A stretch of 49,418 nt of DNA from Thermoproteota archaeon. GTDB taxonomy: Archaea; Thermoproteota; Thermoprotei_A; Sulfolobales; Ignicoccaceae. Where the stretch lies: NCBI GenBank assembly GCA_013154085.1, contig JAADDE010000009.1, positions 1 through 49,418 on the forward strand, given 5' to 3'. A program made the position numbers and the translations under genes. This document shows, in pieces, positions 6,721-15,823 of the stretch (position 1 is the stretch's first letter; each line of letters begins with the position of its first letter). The notes beneath the pieces were generated by a model, which saw nothing but the letters and a program-made list of their open reading frames with translations, had not been told where the DNA came from and searched no databases.

Positions 6721-8605
6721 CGCTGACCACCTCCTCCACTCTGAACACCATTACTGCCCCGTTCTCAAACCCCACCGCCAGCCTCCTCCCGTCCCAGTCC
6801 ATCGCGCTCGGGACGGCGTCGAACTTCACCTCTGTAACTTCCTCGCCCCGAAGGTCGAAGAACTTCAGCGACCTCCCCCTCTTGTCCAGCACCGCCACCG
6901 CCGAGGCGTCCGGCGCCATGGCCGCGTTCCAGCCCAGCCCCACCTCCTTCTCCCAAGCGGTTACGAAGGTCTTCCCCTTGAGCTTGAGGAGGGCAACCTT
7001 ACCGGGGCCCCCGACAAATATTGTTCCCCTCCTCGCCGCCACGCTGACGACGGGGAAGCCCGGGTCGAAGGAGGCCAGCTTCCTCCCGGAGGAGGCGCTC
7101 AGCGCCACCAGCTCCCCAGCGGGGACGAGGAGTGCGTTCGCTATTCTGGCCGGCTTTGTGAGGGCTTCCCCCACCTCGGCCTCCCAGAGCTTCGAGTTCC
7201 GGCAGAACTTCCCGCACTTGGAGTAGCAAGCGTAGAAGCAGCTGCCCTCAGCCAGCAAGGTCCTCTCGAAGCCCATCCCCACCTTGACGCTCCTCCTCCC
7301 CCTCCCCAGCACGTAGACGTAGCCGTCGGTGTTGAGGAAGAAGAACTCGTCGCCGCACGAGACGGAGCTCATTCTGCCTGTACCTTCCACCGTGCTGACC
7401 GTTTCGTCTTCCTTCAAGACGTAGCCGTAGTTCCTGGAGGCGACCGCTACCAAGCTGCCGCTGACGCACACCGAGGCCACGGGGGGCTCCAGCTCCCTCC
7501 TCCACAGGAGGAGGGGCTTAACCCCGCTGATTATTATTCCTTCCTTGGCCAGCTCGTCTGGGCTGACCTCCCTGCTCCCCTCCGGGCCCACGGCGTAGAG
7601 CTTGCCGTCCACCACCTCCAGCCTCACCTCCCCCGGAGCCTCTACATCTACCGTGAAGCCCTCGACCGCTTCGCCGACCCTCAAGACGGCCATTATAGAG
7701 GTGGGTCCGGCCACCCTCTTCTTCGGAATCCCCACCTCGGCCTCCACCAGCCCTTCCCGGAGGTCGAGCTCGTGCCTCTCACCCTCCACCTCCAGCTCCG
7801 CCTTCCCCTCCACCCGGGACTTGAGCAAGAGCTTCAGCCGTCCGTCCCTTCCCTCGACCCCGACCACCTCCACCGGGGAGAGCGGCTCCGGGAGCTCCAG
7901 CTCCCGGCACGTGCCGGCGCAGACCCTTCCCCCGGGCCTCTTCGGGACCACCGTAACCGTCTTCTCGAAGGGGGCCCTGCCCTCGAGCCTCTGGCCGTAT
8001 ATGTCCAGAACGACCCTCATGGGCACGGGAGAGCTCGCCTTCACGTAAACGTCCACGGGGAAGCCCTTGAGCGGCCTGCCCAGAACCTTCACTTGGACGT
8101 CCAGCAGCTCGGCCGCGCTCCTCGGCTCCGGGGCCGGGAGCTGTCTTCCCCCGGCCTCTATTGTTGGAATTGTGGGCACCACCCTAACCTTCTTCTTCTC
8201 ATTAGGTTTGAGCTCAACGAGCTCTCCGTAGACGTTCACCGTAATGCTCCTCTCGCACCCGGGGCAACGGTCCTCCAGCTCCACCTCCACCGGGAGCGAG
8301 TAGTAGGGCACTCCGTCGACCTTTGCCTTCACTTCGTGCACCTCCACAACGGCTCCGTCAACTTCGTGCCTTCCCGGAGGTAGGAGTAGAACCACGGAGC
8401 CCCTTCCGCTGCCGAACTGGACCTTGACGCACTTGTCCCCCTCCTTTACGAGCTTCCCCTTGGCGTCTATCACTTCCCCGTCCTCTATGCAGAAGTCTTG
8501 GGCGCACCTCACGAAGCTCAGCGGAGCTTGGCAGACGTAGTGGCACGTGACCTCCGCCGGTCCGCCCGGCGTGACTGCCGCTCGCGGGCACTCCAGGCCG
8601 CTCAC
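6677..8605 (-). CDS. Large cysteine-containing protein with C-terminal beta-propeller-like region
   Basis: 642 residues, family not recognised. The first 120 residues are rich in cysteines (LECPRAAV, VTCHYVCQ, RCAQDFC, DKC, CPGC), followed by beta-rich repeated segments (about 130-330) resembling Ig-like or CARDB-like folds, for example VDVYVKASSPVPMRVVLDI. From about residue 370 onward short WD/propeller-like blades appear (SVCVSGSLVAVASRNYG, MAPDASAVAVLDKRGRS, FFDLRGEEVTEVKFDAVPSAMD). A cluster CYSKCGKFC sits in the middle of this region. No signal peptide or membrane span is visible. GTG start at 8605 follows a TTTTTACC promoter-like element at about 8624-8631, 31 nt from the small winged-helix gene on the same strand. 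Probably lineage-specific; a scaffold role is only a guess. Confidence 0.7.
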   Translation of the reverse strand: MSGLECPRAAVTPGGPAEVTCHYVCQAPLSFVRCAQDFCIEDGEVIDAKGKLVKEGDKCVKVQFGSGRGSVVLLLPPGRHEVDGAVVEVHEVKAKVDGVPYYSLPVEVELEDRCPGCERSITVNVYGELVELKPNEKKKVRVVPTIPTIEAGGRQLPAPEPRSAAELLDVQVKVLGRPLKGFPVDVYVKASSPVPMRVVLDIYGQRLEGRAPFEKTVTVVPKRPGGRVCAGTCRELELPEPLSPVEVVGVEGRDGRLKLLLKSRVEGKAELEVEGERHELDLREGLVEAEVGIPKKRVAGPTSIMAVLRVGEAVEGFTVDVEAPGEVRLEVVDGKLYAVGPEGSREVSPDELAKEGIIISGVKPLLLWRRELEPPVASVCVSGSLVAVASRNYGYVLKEDETVSTVEGTGRMSSVSCGDEFFFLNTDGYVYVLGRGRRSVKVGMGFERTLLAEGSCFYACYSKCGKFCRNSKLWEAEVGEALTKPARIANALLVPAGELVALSASSGRKLASFDPGFPVVSVAARRGTIFVGGPGKVALLKLKGKTFVTAWEKEVGLGWNAAMAPDASAVAVLDKRGRSLKFFDLRGEEVTEVKFDAVPSAMDWDGRRLAVGFENGAVMVFRVEEVVSVRSRRSGRGAPPPP

Positions 8606-8635
8606 GTGGAGTTCAGCCCCCTAAGGGGTAAAAAC

Positions 8636-8839
8636 CTAGAGCACGAACACCTCCACTTTCCTTTCTCTATCTGGAATTTTCTTTATTTTTCCCTCCCTGA
8701 CGGCGTCCGCTATGGCCTTCCGCGCCCCCAAGGGACCCAGCTCGGGAGCGAGGAGCTCGAGTAGCTCCTTTGAGGTTGCCTTACCTCCCAGCTTCTTCAA
8801 AGCCTCTACGGGGTCCAAAGTGTCGCTTCCCTTAAACAA
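8636..8839 (-). CDS. Small winged-helix-type protein
   Basis: 67 residues, TTG start at 8839. The sequence VEALKKLGGKATSKELLELL then GPLGARKAIADAVREGKIKK followed by a short beta-wing (RERKVEVFVL) fits a minimal winged helix-turn-helix. Such proteins are usually DNA-binding regulators. It is transcribed divergently from the subtilase gene and just upstream of the propeller-protein gene, so it may control either. The AT-rich TTTAAAAAATATC at about 8852-8865 lies 13-26 nt before the start and could serve both directions, giving a leaderless message here. The assignment rests on pattern only. Confidence 0.6.
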   Translation of the reverse strand: MFKGSDTLDPVEALKKLGGKATSKELLELLAPELGPLGARKAIADAVREGKIKKIPDRERKVEVFVL

Positions 8840-8851
8840 GGTCTTAGCGAT

Positions 8852-8865
8852 ACCTTTAAAAAATA
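8852..8865. promoter_or_regulatory. Shared TATA element between winged-helix gene and subtilase gene
   Basis: TTTAAAAAATATCC lies in the 61-bp divergent gap. It sits about 40 nt before the subtilase GTG and about 20 nt before the winged-helix TTG, and reads as TATA-like on both strands. Confidence 0.5.
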
Positions 8866-8900
8866 TCCTATCCTTTCAAAAGGAAATTCGGGGTGGGAAG

Positions 8901-10607
8901 GTGAGGCGGGCAGTCCTACTGCTGCTCGCCCTCCCGCTGATCTTGCTGGCTGAGGTGGTCCCGCTGGCGGGCCCTCTGTCGGACAAAGCGCTTGTCTTGT
9001 GCAAGCCCTCAACAGGTGGGGAGATTGTAGCCAAAGTAATAGAGCCCGGCGAGGTCGCCCAGGCGGTAGCAGATCTGGAAGAGCTTGGCTGCGTGCCATT
9101 GGTCACGCGCTTCTACAGCATTAAGGTCGTGATCCCGGAGCTTCCCGAATACGACGCCCGCATAGCACTGCCGTACTCTGGGAGTTACATAACCCCTGAC
9201 GGGGAAACCATCGTGATTCCTTGGCAGCTAGATCGCGACCACATGTATGCGGTGGAGGCGTGGAGCGAGGGCGATGGTAGCAGTGTAGGCGTGGCAATAA
9301 TAGACACTGGAATATCCGTTGCCTTGCCCGAACCGATGGCGGCGAACGTTGATTTTGAGAGCGGGATAGCGCTGACCACCTATGTTGACTTACTTGAGGT
9401 TGCCGGCTATTGTAGCGACTATGGTACGGTGAACCTCAACGGCTACATCGTATACCATTATTATGGTGTAAACTATACTTTCCCCGACTTGTATTTCAAG
9501 TACTGCTTGGTAACCACTGACATCGATTACGATGGGACCACGGATACGCTGGTATTCCTACAGACCGACCAGATCAGCGACCAGATAGGCCACGGCACGT
9601 TCGTCGCTTCGCAGATAATAGGCGAAATCAACAACGTTACAATGATAGTCTACGACAGCCCGCTGATGCTGACGCCGGTCTCCGAGGTTAACTTAGAGGA
9701 GCCGGTGGTGACGGGAGTCGCCCCTCCCAGAGCTGAGAACAGAGTTGTGGTTGTCCCCATTAAGGCCGATGTGCACGTGCTCATACTCTTCGGCGTCGGA
9801 TATGCAACGCTGTCGGAACTCCTTTCCGGACAAGGAATAACAACGGACAGCGGAATATATCTGACTAATGTGACTATGCTCAATATGTTCGACTACTACA
9901 CTCTGACAGCCGCTGGGCAGTACGTCGCCCAGTTAGTCCTCGAAGGTAAGGTGAAGGTCGTTAACATGAGCCTCGGTGGGTGGACAGACCTCAGCGGCTA
10001 CGTAGATTCCTGCCAGAGCTGGGTCCAGCCGATGGTAGACGTCGGAGCCACGGTGGTCGTAGCCGCCGGTAACGATGGGATTGACATGGGTGTCATAAAT
10101 GCAGCATACGGATACTACAACGTACCCGCGCAGTGCCCCGGCGTGCTACCGGTCTCGGCGCTGGACAGCTCCAACAGCCTGGCGTGGTTCTCCAACTACA
10201 ACCCTGCCGCCTTCGGAGCTCCGGGAGACTACGTCCTCGGATTGTACCCTAAAGGTTCGCTACTAGGTGACATGGCAAGCCTTGTATTCGGCTACGACGG
10301 CCTCGGCAACGTGCTAGCGTACAGTAGCGGCACCAGCTATTCTTCGCCGGAGGTGGCCGGCGCCATAGCGTATCTGTACAGCTTAGGCTACTCCTTGGAC
10401 GAAATCATACAGAACTCTTACGACGTGACCATCGAAGGGGTGGACCCGTACACGGGCTACGGAATGCCGGCACTGGGGCGGATACTGTATCCCGAGGAGC
10501 CGGTAGTTGAGGTCGAGACGGTAACCGTGAGCTCCCTCCAGATACCGGCCCTGCCGCTTCTAAGCACCTTGCTGGTTGTACTAGGCAGAAGGAGGGCCCG
10601 CAAATAG
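8901..10607 (+). CDS. Secreted subtilisin-like serine protease (S8), C-terminally anchored
   Basis: 568 residues from GTG 8901, chosen because it begins an ideal signal peptide (MRRAVLLLLALPLILLAEVV). The frame is open further upstream, but that part overlaps the TATA box. Catalytic triad of family S8: D135 in VAIIDTG, H231 in GHGTFVAS, S479 in GTSYSSPEVAG; the oxyanion Asn is in VVAAGNDG. The stretch between Asp and His is unusually long and tyrosine/threonine rich. The C-terminus ends in a hydrophobic segment LPLLSTLLVVLGRRRARK, a stop-transfer anchor with a basic tail. Expected to act outside the cytoplasmic membrane; for a cell with an outer membrane this would be the inter-membrane space (inference). 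Codon usage is less G+C-rich than neighbours. Confidence 0.9.
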   Translation: MRRAVLLLLALPLILLAEVVPLAGPLSDKALVLCKPSTGGEIVAKVIEPGEVAQAVADLEELGCVPLVTRFYSIKVVIPELPEYDARIALPYSGSYITPDGETIVIPWQLDRDHMYAVEAWSEGDGSSVGVAIIDTGISVALPEPMAANVDFESGIALTTYVDLLEVAGYCSDYGTVNLNGYIVYHYYGVNYTFPDLYFKYCLVTTDIDYDGTTDTLVFLQTDQISDQIGHGTFVASQIIGEINNVTMIVYDSPLMLTPVSEVNLEEPVVTGVAPPRAENRVVVVPIKADVHVLILFGVGYATLSELLSGQGITTDSGIYLTNVTMLNMFDYYTLTAAGQYVAQLVLEGKVKVVNMSLGGWTDLSGYVDSCQSWVQPMVDVGATVVVAAGNDGIDMGVINAAYGYYNVPAQCPGVLPVSALDSSNSLAWFSNYNPAAFGAPGDYVLGLYPKGSLLGDMASLVFGYDGLGNVLAYSSGTSYSSPEVAGAIAYLYSLGYSLDEIIQNSYDVTIEGVDPYTGYGMPALGRILYPEEPVVEVETVTVSSLQIPALPLLSTLLVVLGRRRARK

Positions 10608-10613
10608 TGCCAC

Positions 10614-10627
10614 AAAATTTTATTTTT
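10614..10627. terminator. A/T tract between convergent subtilase and radA genes
   Basis: AAAATTTTATTTTT fills the 35-bp gap between the two convergent stops. It has T runs on both strands, the typical archaeal intrinsic termination signal, so it could end both transcripts. Confidence 0.55.
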
Positions 10628-10642
10628 ACAGAATGCCCGCCT

Positions 10643-11614
10643 TCACTCCTCCGGGTCCCTTATGCCGCACTCCGTTATCGCGAAGACGGCCTCTGCTTCG
10701 GGCAAGTGAGGCGCGTCCACCACCCTAGCTATCCTCTTGTTGCCCCTCGCCTTCTTCAGCTGGACCCTTATGCCCGGCGCGTGGTAGAGCACGTGGCCCC
10801 CGACCGCTTGGGTGGGGTCGCCGTAGAACACGTCGGGCCTCGCCATTACCTGGTTCGTTATTATTACTGCCGCGTCGTAGACCTCGGCGAGCTTGCCCAG
10901 CTGGTGGAGGTGCTTGTTGAGCTTCTGCTGCCTAACGGCCAGGTTCTCCCTCCCCGGGTACTCGGCGCGGAAGTGGCTGGTCACGGAGTCCACAACGATC
11001 AGCTTGATGTTTTCTTTCGGAACCAGGCTGAAGAGCTCCTCAACTATGGCCATCTGGTGGTCGCTGTTGACAGCCCTTATGTAGTAGATGTTGTCCATCA
11101 CTTGGTCGGGGTCGAGGCCCAAGCACTTGGCCATCTGCTCTATCCTCTCCCAGCGGAAGGTGCCCTCGGTGTCCACGTACACCGCCTTGGCCGGCTTGCC
11201 GTCCTCGCTCAAGCCTCCCTGCTCCACCGGGAGCTGGACGTTGACGCTGGCCTGGTGGCATATCTGGCTCTTGCCGCTTCCGAACTCCCCGAAGAACTCG
11301 GTTATCGTTTTCGTTTCTATTCCTCCTCCGAGCAGTTCGTCCAAGTTCTTCGAGCCCGTGGTTATTTTCTTCAAGTTCATCCTCTCAAGCTTGACCTCCT
11401 TGGCGGTCCTGAAGCGGATGTCCAGCATCTGCCTCGCGGTCTTTATGATCTTCTGGGCGGTGGTCAGCGGAATTCCTATGGCGACCAGCTCCTCGGGCGT
11501 GGCGACGGCCAAGGCCTCTATGGTCGTGAAGCCGGCATCTATCAGCTTGGCCGCCGTGGAGGGCCCCACTCCGGGGAGCTCCGCCACCGATATCGGCTTC
11601 CTCTCAGCCTCCAC
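10643..11614 (-). CDS. radA: DNA repair and recombination protein RadA
   Basis: 323 residues from GTG 11614 ([19 protein letters not shown]). RadA is the archaeal RecA/Rad51 strand-exchange ATPase. Seen: N-terminal helix-hairpin-helix [16 protein letters not shown], Walker [10 protein letters not shown], Walker B LIVVDSV, the DNA-binding-loop region [16 protein letters not shown], and the C-terminal [20 protein letters not shown]. The open frame reaches GTG 11644, but a TATA-like CTAATAAAG at about 11652-11660 places the transcript start near 11630, and starting at 11614 gives the usual family length. It converges with the subtilase gene across an A/T tract and follows enolase on the same strand. 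Confidence 0.97.
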   Translation of the reverse strand: MEAERKPISVAELPGVGPSTAAKLIDAGFTTIEALAVATPEELVAIGIPLTTAQKIIKTARQMLDIRFRTAKEVKLERMNLKKITTGSKNLDELLGGGIETKTITEFFGEFGSGKSQICHQASVNVQLPVEQGGLSEDGKPAKAVYVDTEGTFRWERIEQMAKCLGLDPDQVMDNIYYIRAVNSDHQMAIVEELFSLVPKENIKLIVVDSVTSHFRAEYPGRENLAVRQQKLNKHLHQLGKLAEVYDAAVIITNQVMARPDVFYGDPTQAVGGHVLYHAPGIRVQLKKARGNKRIARVVDAPHLPEAEAVFAITECGIRDPEE

Positions 11615-11671
11615 TGCTCCGCACCCGTGCCAGAGTCGAACCACAAAGAGCTTTATTAGTGAGCGCGGGGG

Positions 11672-12895
11672 CTAGCGAAAGTATTTATCTCTAGCGAACC
11701 TTGGCCTTCCCAGCTCGGCCTCTATCCTCAGCAACTCGTTGTACTTGGCGGTCCTCTCGCCCCTCGCCGGGGCGCCGGCCTTTATCGCCGGGGCCCTAGC
11801 GCCCACAGCGAAGTGCGCTATGAAGGCGTCCTCCGTCTCCCCCGAGCGGTGGCTGACTATGGCCGCCCAAGAGGCCCTCGTGGCCTCTTCGATCACGTCC
11901 GTAGCCTCAGTAACGGTGCCCACCTGGTTAACCTTCACGAGCACCGCATTGGCCGCTCCTTCCTTTATAGCCTTCTTGACCAGCTTTGGGTTCGTCACGA
12001 GCAGGTCGTCCCCGACTATCCTTATCTTGAGCCTCTTCACAGCTTCCTTGAAGCCCTCCCAGTCGTCCTCGTGGAAGGGATCCTCTATGCTCACTATCGG
12101 GTAGTCCCTGACCAGCTCCTCGTAGAACTCGAGGAGGCCCTCTCTGCTGAGCTCCCTCCCGTCGATGAGGTAGAGGTCCCTTTCTCGGTCGTAGAAGTGG
12201 GACGCGGCCGCGTCTAAGGCGAGCGCCACCCTGTCCTCGTATCCAGCCTTCCTTATTGCTTGAACCAGAGCGTTCAGCGCTTCCTCTGTAGTCTTGAGCG
12301 GCGGCGCGAAGCCCCCCTCGTCGCCTACGTTTATTGCTCCCTTCCCGTACTTCTCCTTGAGGAAGTGCTTCAAGTGCTGGTATATCTCTGAGGCCGCCTG
12401 GAGCGCCTCAGAGAAGGTCGAAAAATCCCAAGGAACTATCATAAATTCTTGAATAGCCAAGTCGTTCCCCGCGTGGGCGCCGCCGTTTATCAAGTTGAGC
12501 AGAGGGGTGGGGAGCGTGTCTGCTAGGGCCCCTCCCAAGTGGTAGTAGAGGGGGACCTCCAAGCTGTTGGCAGCCGCCTTCGCCACGGCCATACTCGTAG
12601 CGACGATCGCGTTTGCGCCGAGGCGGGACTTGTTCTCGGTGCCGTCAAGCTCTATCATTTTATAATCTATTTCCCTCTGCTGGGTTGAGTCCATGCCTAT
12701 TAAGGCTGGTCCTATGATTTCGTTAACGTTCCTCACGGCCTTCGACACTCCCTTTCCCAGGAACGCTTCTCCGCCGTCCCTCAGCTCCAGCGCCTCCCTC
12801 CTCCCCTTCGAGGCCCCCGCCGGAGCCGCCGCGCGCCCCATCGCCGACTCGGTCAGCACCTCCACCTCGACTGTCGGGTTGCCTCTGGAGTCCAA
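11672..12895 (-). CDS. eno: Enolase (start codon uncertain)
   Basis: Phosphopyruvate hydratase, interconverting 2-phosphoglycerate and phosphoenolpyruvate. Seen: DSRGNPTVEVEV, the GAHAGNDLAIQEFM loop, metal ligands in ALDAAASHF, SIEDPFHEDDW and VGDDLLVTN, the catalytic lysine in NAVLVKVNQVGT, and the SHRSGETEDAFIAH block. The usual family N-terminal strand ends RxILDSRG; here the matching residues LVRGRWI lie in the same frame upstream of the first usable start, TTG 12895. Between that TTG and the in-frame stop at 12980-12982 there is no ATG, GTG, TTG or CTG. The true product is therefore probably 8-15 residues longer, from an unusual start, or the region holds a frame error. 407 residues from the TTG. 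Confidence 0.94.
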   Translation of the reverse strand: MDSRGNPTVEVEVLTESAMGRAAAPAGASKGRREALELRDGGEAFLGKGVSKAVRNVNEIIGPALIGMDSTQQREIDYKMIELDGTENKSRLGANAIVATSMAVAKAAANSLEVPLYYHLGGALADTLPTPLLNLINGGAHAGNDLAIQEFMIVPWDFSTFSEALQAASEIYQHLKHFLKEKYGKGAINVGDEGGFAPPLKTTEEALNALVQAIRKAGYEDRVALALDAAASHFYDRERDLYLIDGRELSREGLLEFYEELVRDYPIVSIEDPFHEDDWEGFKEAVKRLKIRIVGDDLLVTNPKLVKKAIKEGAANAVLVKVNQVGTVTEATDVIEEATRASWAAIVSHRSGETEDAFIAHFAVGARAPAIKAGAPARGERTAKYNELLRIEAELGRPRFARDKYFR

Positions 12896-13011
12896 TATCC
12901 AGCGTCCCCTAACGAGCTGGACGAGGGTGCTCGTCCTCGACCACCGAGGGGGCCCCGCGGGGGCGGTAAAGTCTTCTATTTAGGCCGCGCCCGGAGGCGC
13001 GAGGACCAGAG

Positions 13012-14160
13012 TTGGACGTGCTTAGGGAGCTCCAGAGGCTCGCGTTGATACTGGCCCTTCCCGGCGTGGCACTGCTGGTGCTGTTGCCCATCTACATCCA
13101 AGAGATGGGCGGGGGGAGCGAGCTCATAGGCATGGCCGCCAGCGCCGGCCCCCTCTCCTTCGCCGCCCTCCGCCTCATAGGCGGCCTCGCTACGGACGTG
13201 TTCGGGAGGAAGTCGACATTCCTCTTCGGCATAGCGATTTACTCGCTGGGCCTCCTCCTTATGGCCGTAGCGCCGAACGCCGACGTGGTGGCCCTCGGAG
13301 GGTCCCTCTGCGGCGCCGGGGCCATGCTTACCATGACCTCTGCAATAGTAATTGTAGCAGACATACTGGGCAGTCCGGAGGCCTACGGGAGGCTCACCAG
13401 CTACATGGCTCTGGGAGGCACCGTGGGTGCGGTGATACCAATAATATTGATAAACTTCATGGGGATTGACGGATTCAGAGTGAGCTTCTTCATCTACTTC
13501 CTAGCTTCGGCATATGCGCTGTTCGAGGCTTCAAAGCTGCCGGAGACGAAGCCGAGGGAGACCAAAGTAGAGTTCGAGTTCTCGTGGGGGTGGGCCTTGG
13601 CCACCGGGATAGGCTCGCTGGTGGCCTTCTCCTCCGGCGCCGTCACGCCGTTCTTCCCAATCTTCTTAAGGGACTTCTACGGCTTGGGGACGCTCGGGGT
13701 AATGCTGGCCTACGCGCCATCCGCGCTCGCGGCGGTAGCAGCGCCCCGCCTCGCCGGCCTGCTCGCGCCGCTCATCGCCTTAGCCTTCTTCAACTCCTTC
13801 GGCTCGCTCGGCTCCTTAATGGTGCTCTCCGGCCAGCTCTTGCTGGCGAGCGCGGGTTTCGCGCTCATCACCGCTGCTGTGGGCGCCAGCTCCGTCGCGC
13901 AGGACGCTCTGGTGGCCTCTTCTTGCAGAAGGGCCTGCGGCTTCATGGTGGGGCTGTACAGCTCGATAACCCAAGTGTCCATGGGCTTGGCCTCCCTGTG
14001 GGCCGGGACCGTTTACTCGTCCTCTCCGCACGCGGTCTTCACGGCGTCGGCCCTCTCCTTCGCCCTGGCCTCCGGGGCCGCGACAGCGGCTGTACTTAAA
14101 GGAGCGCTCGTAGGTACCGCTAGGACCGGGAGAAATGCCGACGCTCGGCGAAGTGATTGA
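13012..14160 (+). CDS. Major facilitator superfamily transporter
   Basis: 382 residues with about eleven to twelve hydrophobic spans. The loop between spans 2 and 3 has the MFS motif-A form GLATDVFGRKST, and the GSLCGAGAMLTMTSAIVIVAD span is typical of MFS helix 4. Substrate cannot be told; a sugar, drug or metabolite antiporter are all possible. TTG start at 13012 or GTG at 13018. Diverges from enolase. Its 3' end overlaps the assembly-ATPase gene by 26 nt in another frame, so the two are probably co-transcribed. A second MFS gene lies at 18668 on the far side of the pilus-type cluster. Confidence 0.85.
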   Translation: MDVLRELQRLALILALPGVALLVLLPIYIQEMGGGSELIGMAASAGPLSFAALRLIGGLATDVFGRKSTFLFGIAIYSLGLLLMAVAPNADVVALGGSLCGAGAMLTMTSAIVIVADILGSPEAYGRLTSYMALGGTVGAVIPIILINFMGIDGFRVSFFIYFLASAYALFEASKLPETKPRETKVEFEFSWGWALATGIGSLVAFSSGAVTPFFPIFLRDFYGLGTLGVMLAYAPSALAAVAAPRLAGLLAPLIALAFFNSFGSLGSLMVLSGQLLLASAGFALITAAVGASSVAQDALVASSCRRACGFMVGLYSSITQVSMGLASLWAGTVYSSSPHAVFTASALSFALASGAATAAVLKGALVGTARTGRNADARRSD

Positions 14161-15823
14161 GAGCGTCCAGAAGAACTTGAACGATATCTTCGAACGCTTG
14201 AGGCAGAAGAAGAGCGCCAGCGACCTGATCGAGAAAGCGAGGAGGGAGGGGAGCGGGACCGCGGCGATAACCACGGAGGGAGGGGCGAGGGTCTTCCGGA
14301 GCCTCATCCCCCCGGAGAGGCTCATAGACTTCTACTCCGTGAGGCCTCCCTACAGCTACGTGCTCATTTACATAGACGAGGAGGACCGAATGAGGTACCA
14401 CGTCATAGAGCCCATGCTGACGCGGAGGGAGCTCGCGGGGCTCCTCAAGCTCAAGGCGCTCCTCTTCCAAGAGTTCCACGCGAGGGCCGACATACTGAAG
14501 GAGACTGTAAAGAATCCCTTGGAGGCCGGAAGGCTGATCGCGCAGACCGTCAGAAGGATGGCGAGGGACTACGGCCTCAAGCTCCCGGTCCTCAGCGTTG
14601 AGAAGATCACCTACTACGTCGTTAGGGACACCGTCGGCTACGGCCCTCTGGACGTTATCATCCACGACCCAGCGATAGAGGACATCTTCTGCGACGGCAC
14701 GAACTTGCCCATCTACGTCTGGCACCAGAGGTACGAGTGGCTGAGGAGCAACGTGGTGTGGATAGAGGAGGACGAGCTGATGAGGTACGTGAGGAAGCTG
14801 GCCGTGAGGGCCGGCAAGGAGCTGAGCTACGCCCAGCCCATTCTGGACGGCGCCATCCCCCCTTGGAAGTACAGGCTCCACGCGACTCACCCGGTCATAA
14901 CCTACCGCGGGCCCTCCTTCACCATAAGGAAGTTCCGCGAGAACCCCTTCACGCTCCCAGAGCTGGTTCGTTTAGGAACAATATCGCCCGAGATAGCGGC
15001 CTACTTGTGGATACTTGTTGATTCCGTAAACTCCTCACTGATAGTCGGTGCAATGGCATCTGGTAAAACTACGATGCTTAACGCAATTGCAATGATGATT
15101 CCTCCAGAAAGCAAGATAGTCACCGCGGAGGACACGCCGGAGATACGCTTGCCCCACGAGAACTGGGTGGCTATGGTTACGAGGCCCTCCACGGAGCCGG
15201 GCGTCGCGGACATCACGCTCTACGACCTCCTCAAGTCCGCGCTGAGGCAGAGGCCGGAATTCATCATAGTGGGCGAGATAAGGGGCGAGGAGGCCTTCAC
15301 GTTCTTCCAAGCCGTCTCCGTGGGCCACGGCGGCCTCGGCACAGTCCACGGCGAAACGATAGATGCCGCTATAAAGAGGCTGATAACCAAGCCGATGAAC
15401 GTGCCCAAGGGGCTGATACCGTCCGTTAAAGTATTCGTTCACATGGCGAGGGTTAAGTACGGCGGGAAGATAGTTAGGAGGGCCCTCGAGGTGAGGGAGA
15501 TAATTACAATAGACGAGAGGGGAGACTTGGTAATGAGCACAGCCTTCAAGTGGGACCACGAGACCGACTCTTGGGAGGAGGCCCAGCACCTCTACCTAAT
15601 AGAGGACGCCGCCGAGAAGATGCTCATGGACTACCACCAGGTTTACAACGAGATGAAGAGGAGGGCTGTGGTGATCAAGTGGCTGGTCTGGAGGGAGAAG
15701 ACTTCAGTAAAGGACGTAATGGAAATAACGAGGAAGTATAGAAGGAACCCCAACGCGGTCTACACTCAAGTGGCCTCGGAGCTGAGGGTCTCGGGGCTGG
15801 TAGAGGAGGTGTTGCCGATATGA
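14135..15823 (+). CDS. Type II/IV secretion or pilus assembly ATPase (GspE/TadA-like)
   Basis: 562 residues. Secretion ATPases of this superfamily power extension of type IV pilus-like fibres. Seen: an N-terminal domain of about 280 residues, then Walker A GAMASGKTT at 305-313, Asp box TAEDTPEIRL, Walker B FIIVGEIRGEEA, and His box GHGGLGTVHGETIDAAIKRL near 397-416. The C-terminal 80 residues are helical and may contact the platform. ATG 14135 lies inside the preceding MFS gene. The next gene starts at ATG 15820 within its stop codon (ATGA). About 30 codons around the Walker A motif use A/T-rich synonyms unlike the rest of the gene. No pilin gene is adjacent. Confidence 0.9.
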   Translation: MPTLGEVIESVQKNLNDIFERLRQKKSASDLIEKARREGSGTAAITTEGGARVFRSLIPPERLIDFYSVRPPYSYVLIYIDEEDRMRYHVIEPMLTRRELAGLLKLKALLFQEFHARADILKETVKNPLEAGRLIAQTVRRMARDYGLKLPVLSVEKITYYVVRDTVGYGPLDVIIHDPAIEDIFCDGTNLPIYVWHQRYEWLRSNVVWIEEDELMRYVRKLAVRAGKELSYAQPILDGAIPPWKYRLHATHPVITYRGPSFTIRKFRENPFTLPELVRLGTISPEIAAYLWILVDSVNSSLIVGAMASGKTTMLNAIAMMIPPESKIVTAEDTPEIRLPHENWVAMVTRPSTEPGVADITLYDLLKSALRQRPEFIIVGEIRGEEAFTFFQAVSVGHGGLGTVHGETIDAAIKRLITKPMNVPKGLIPSVKVFVHMARVKYGGKIVRRALEVREIITIDERGDLVMSTAFKWDHETDSWEEAQHLYLIEDAAEKMLMDYHQVYNEMKRRAVVIKWLVWREKTSVKDVMEITRKYRRNPNAVYTQVASELRVSGLVEEVLPI

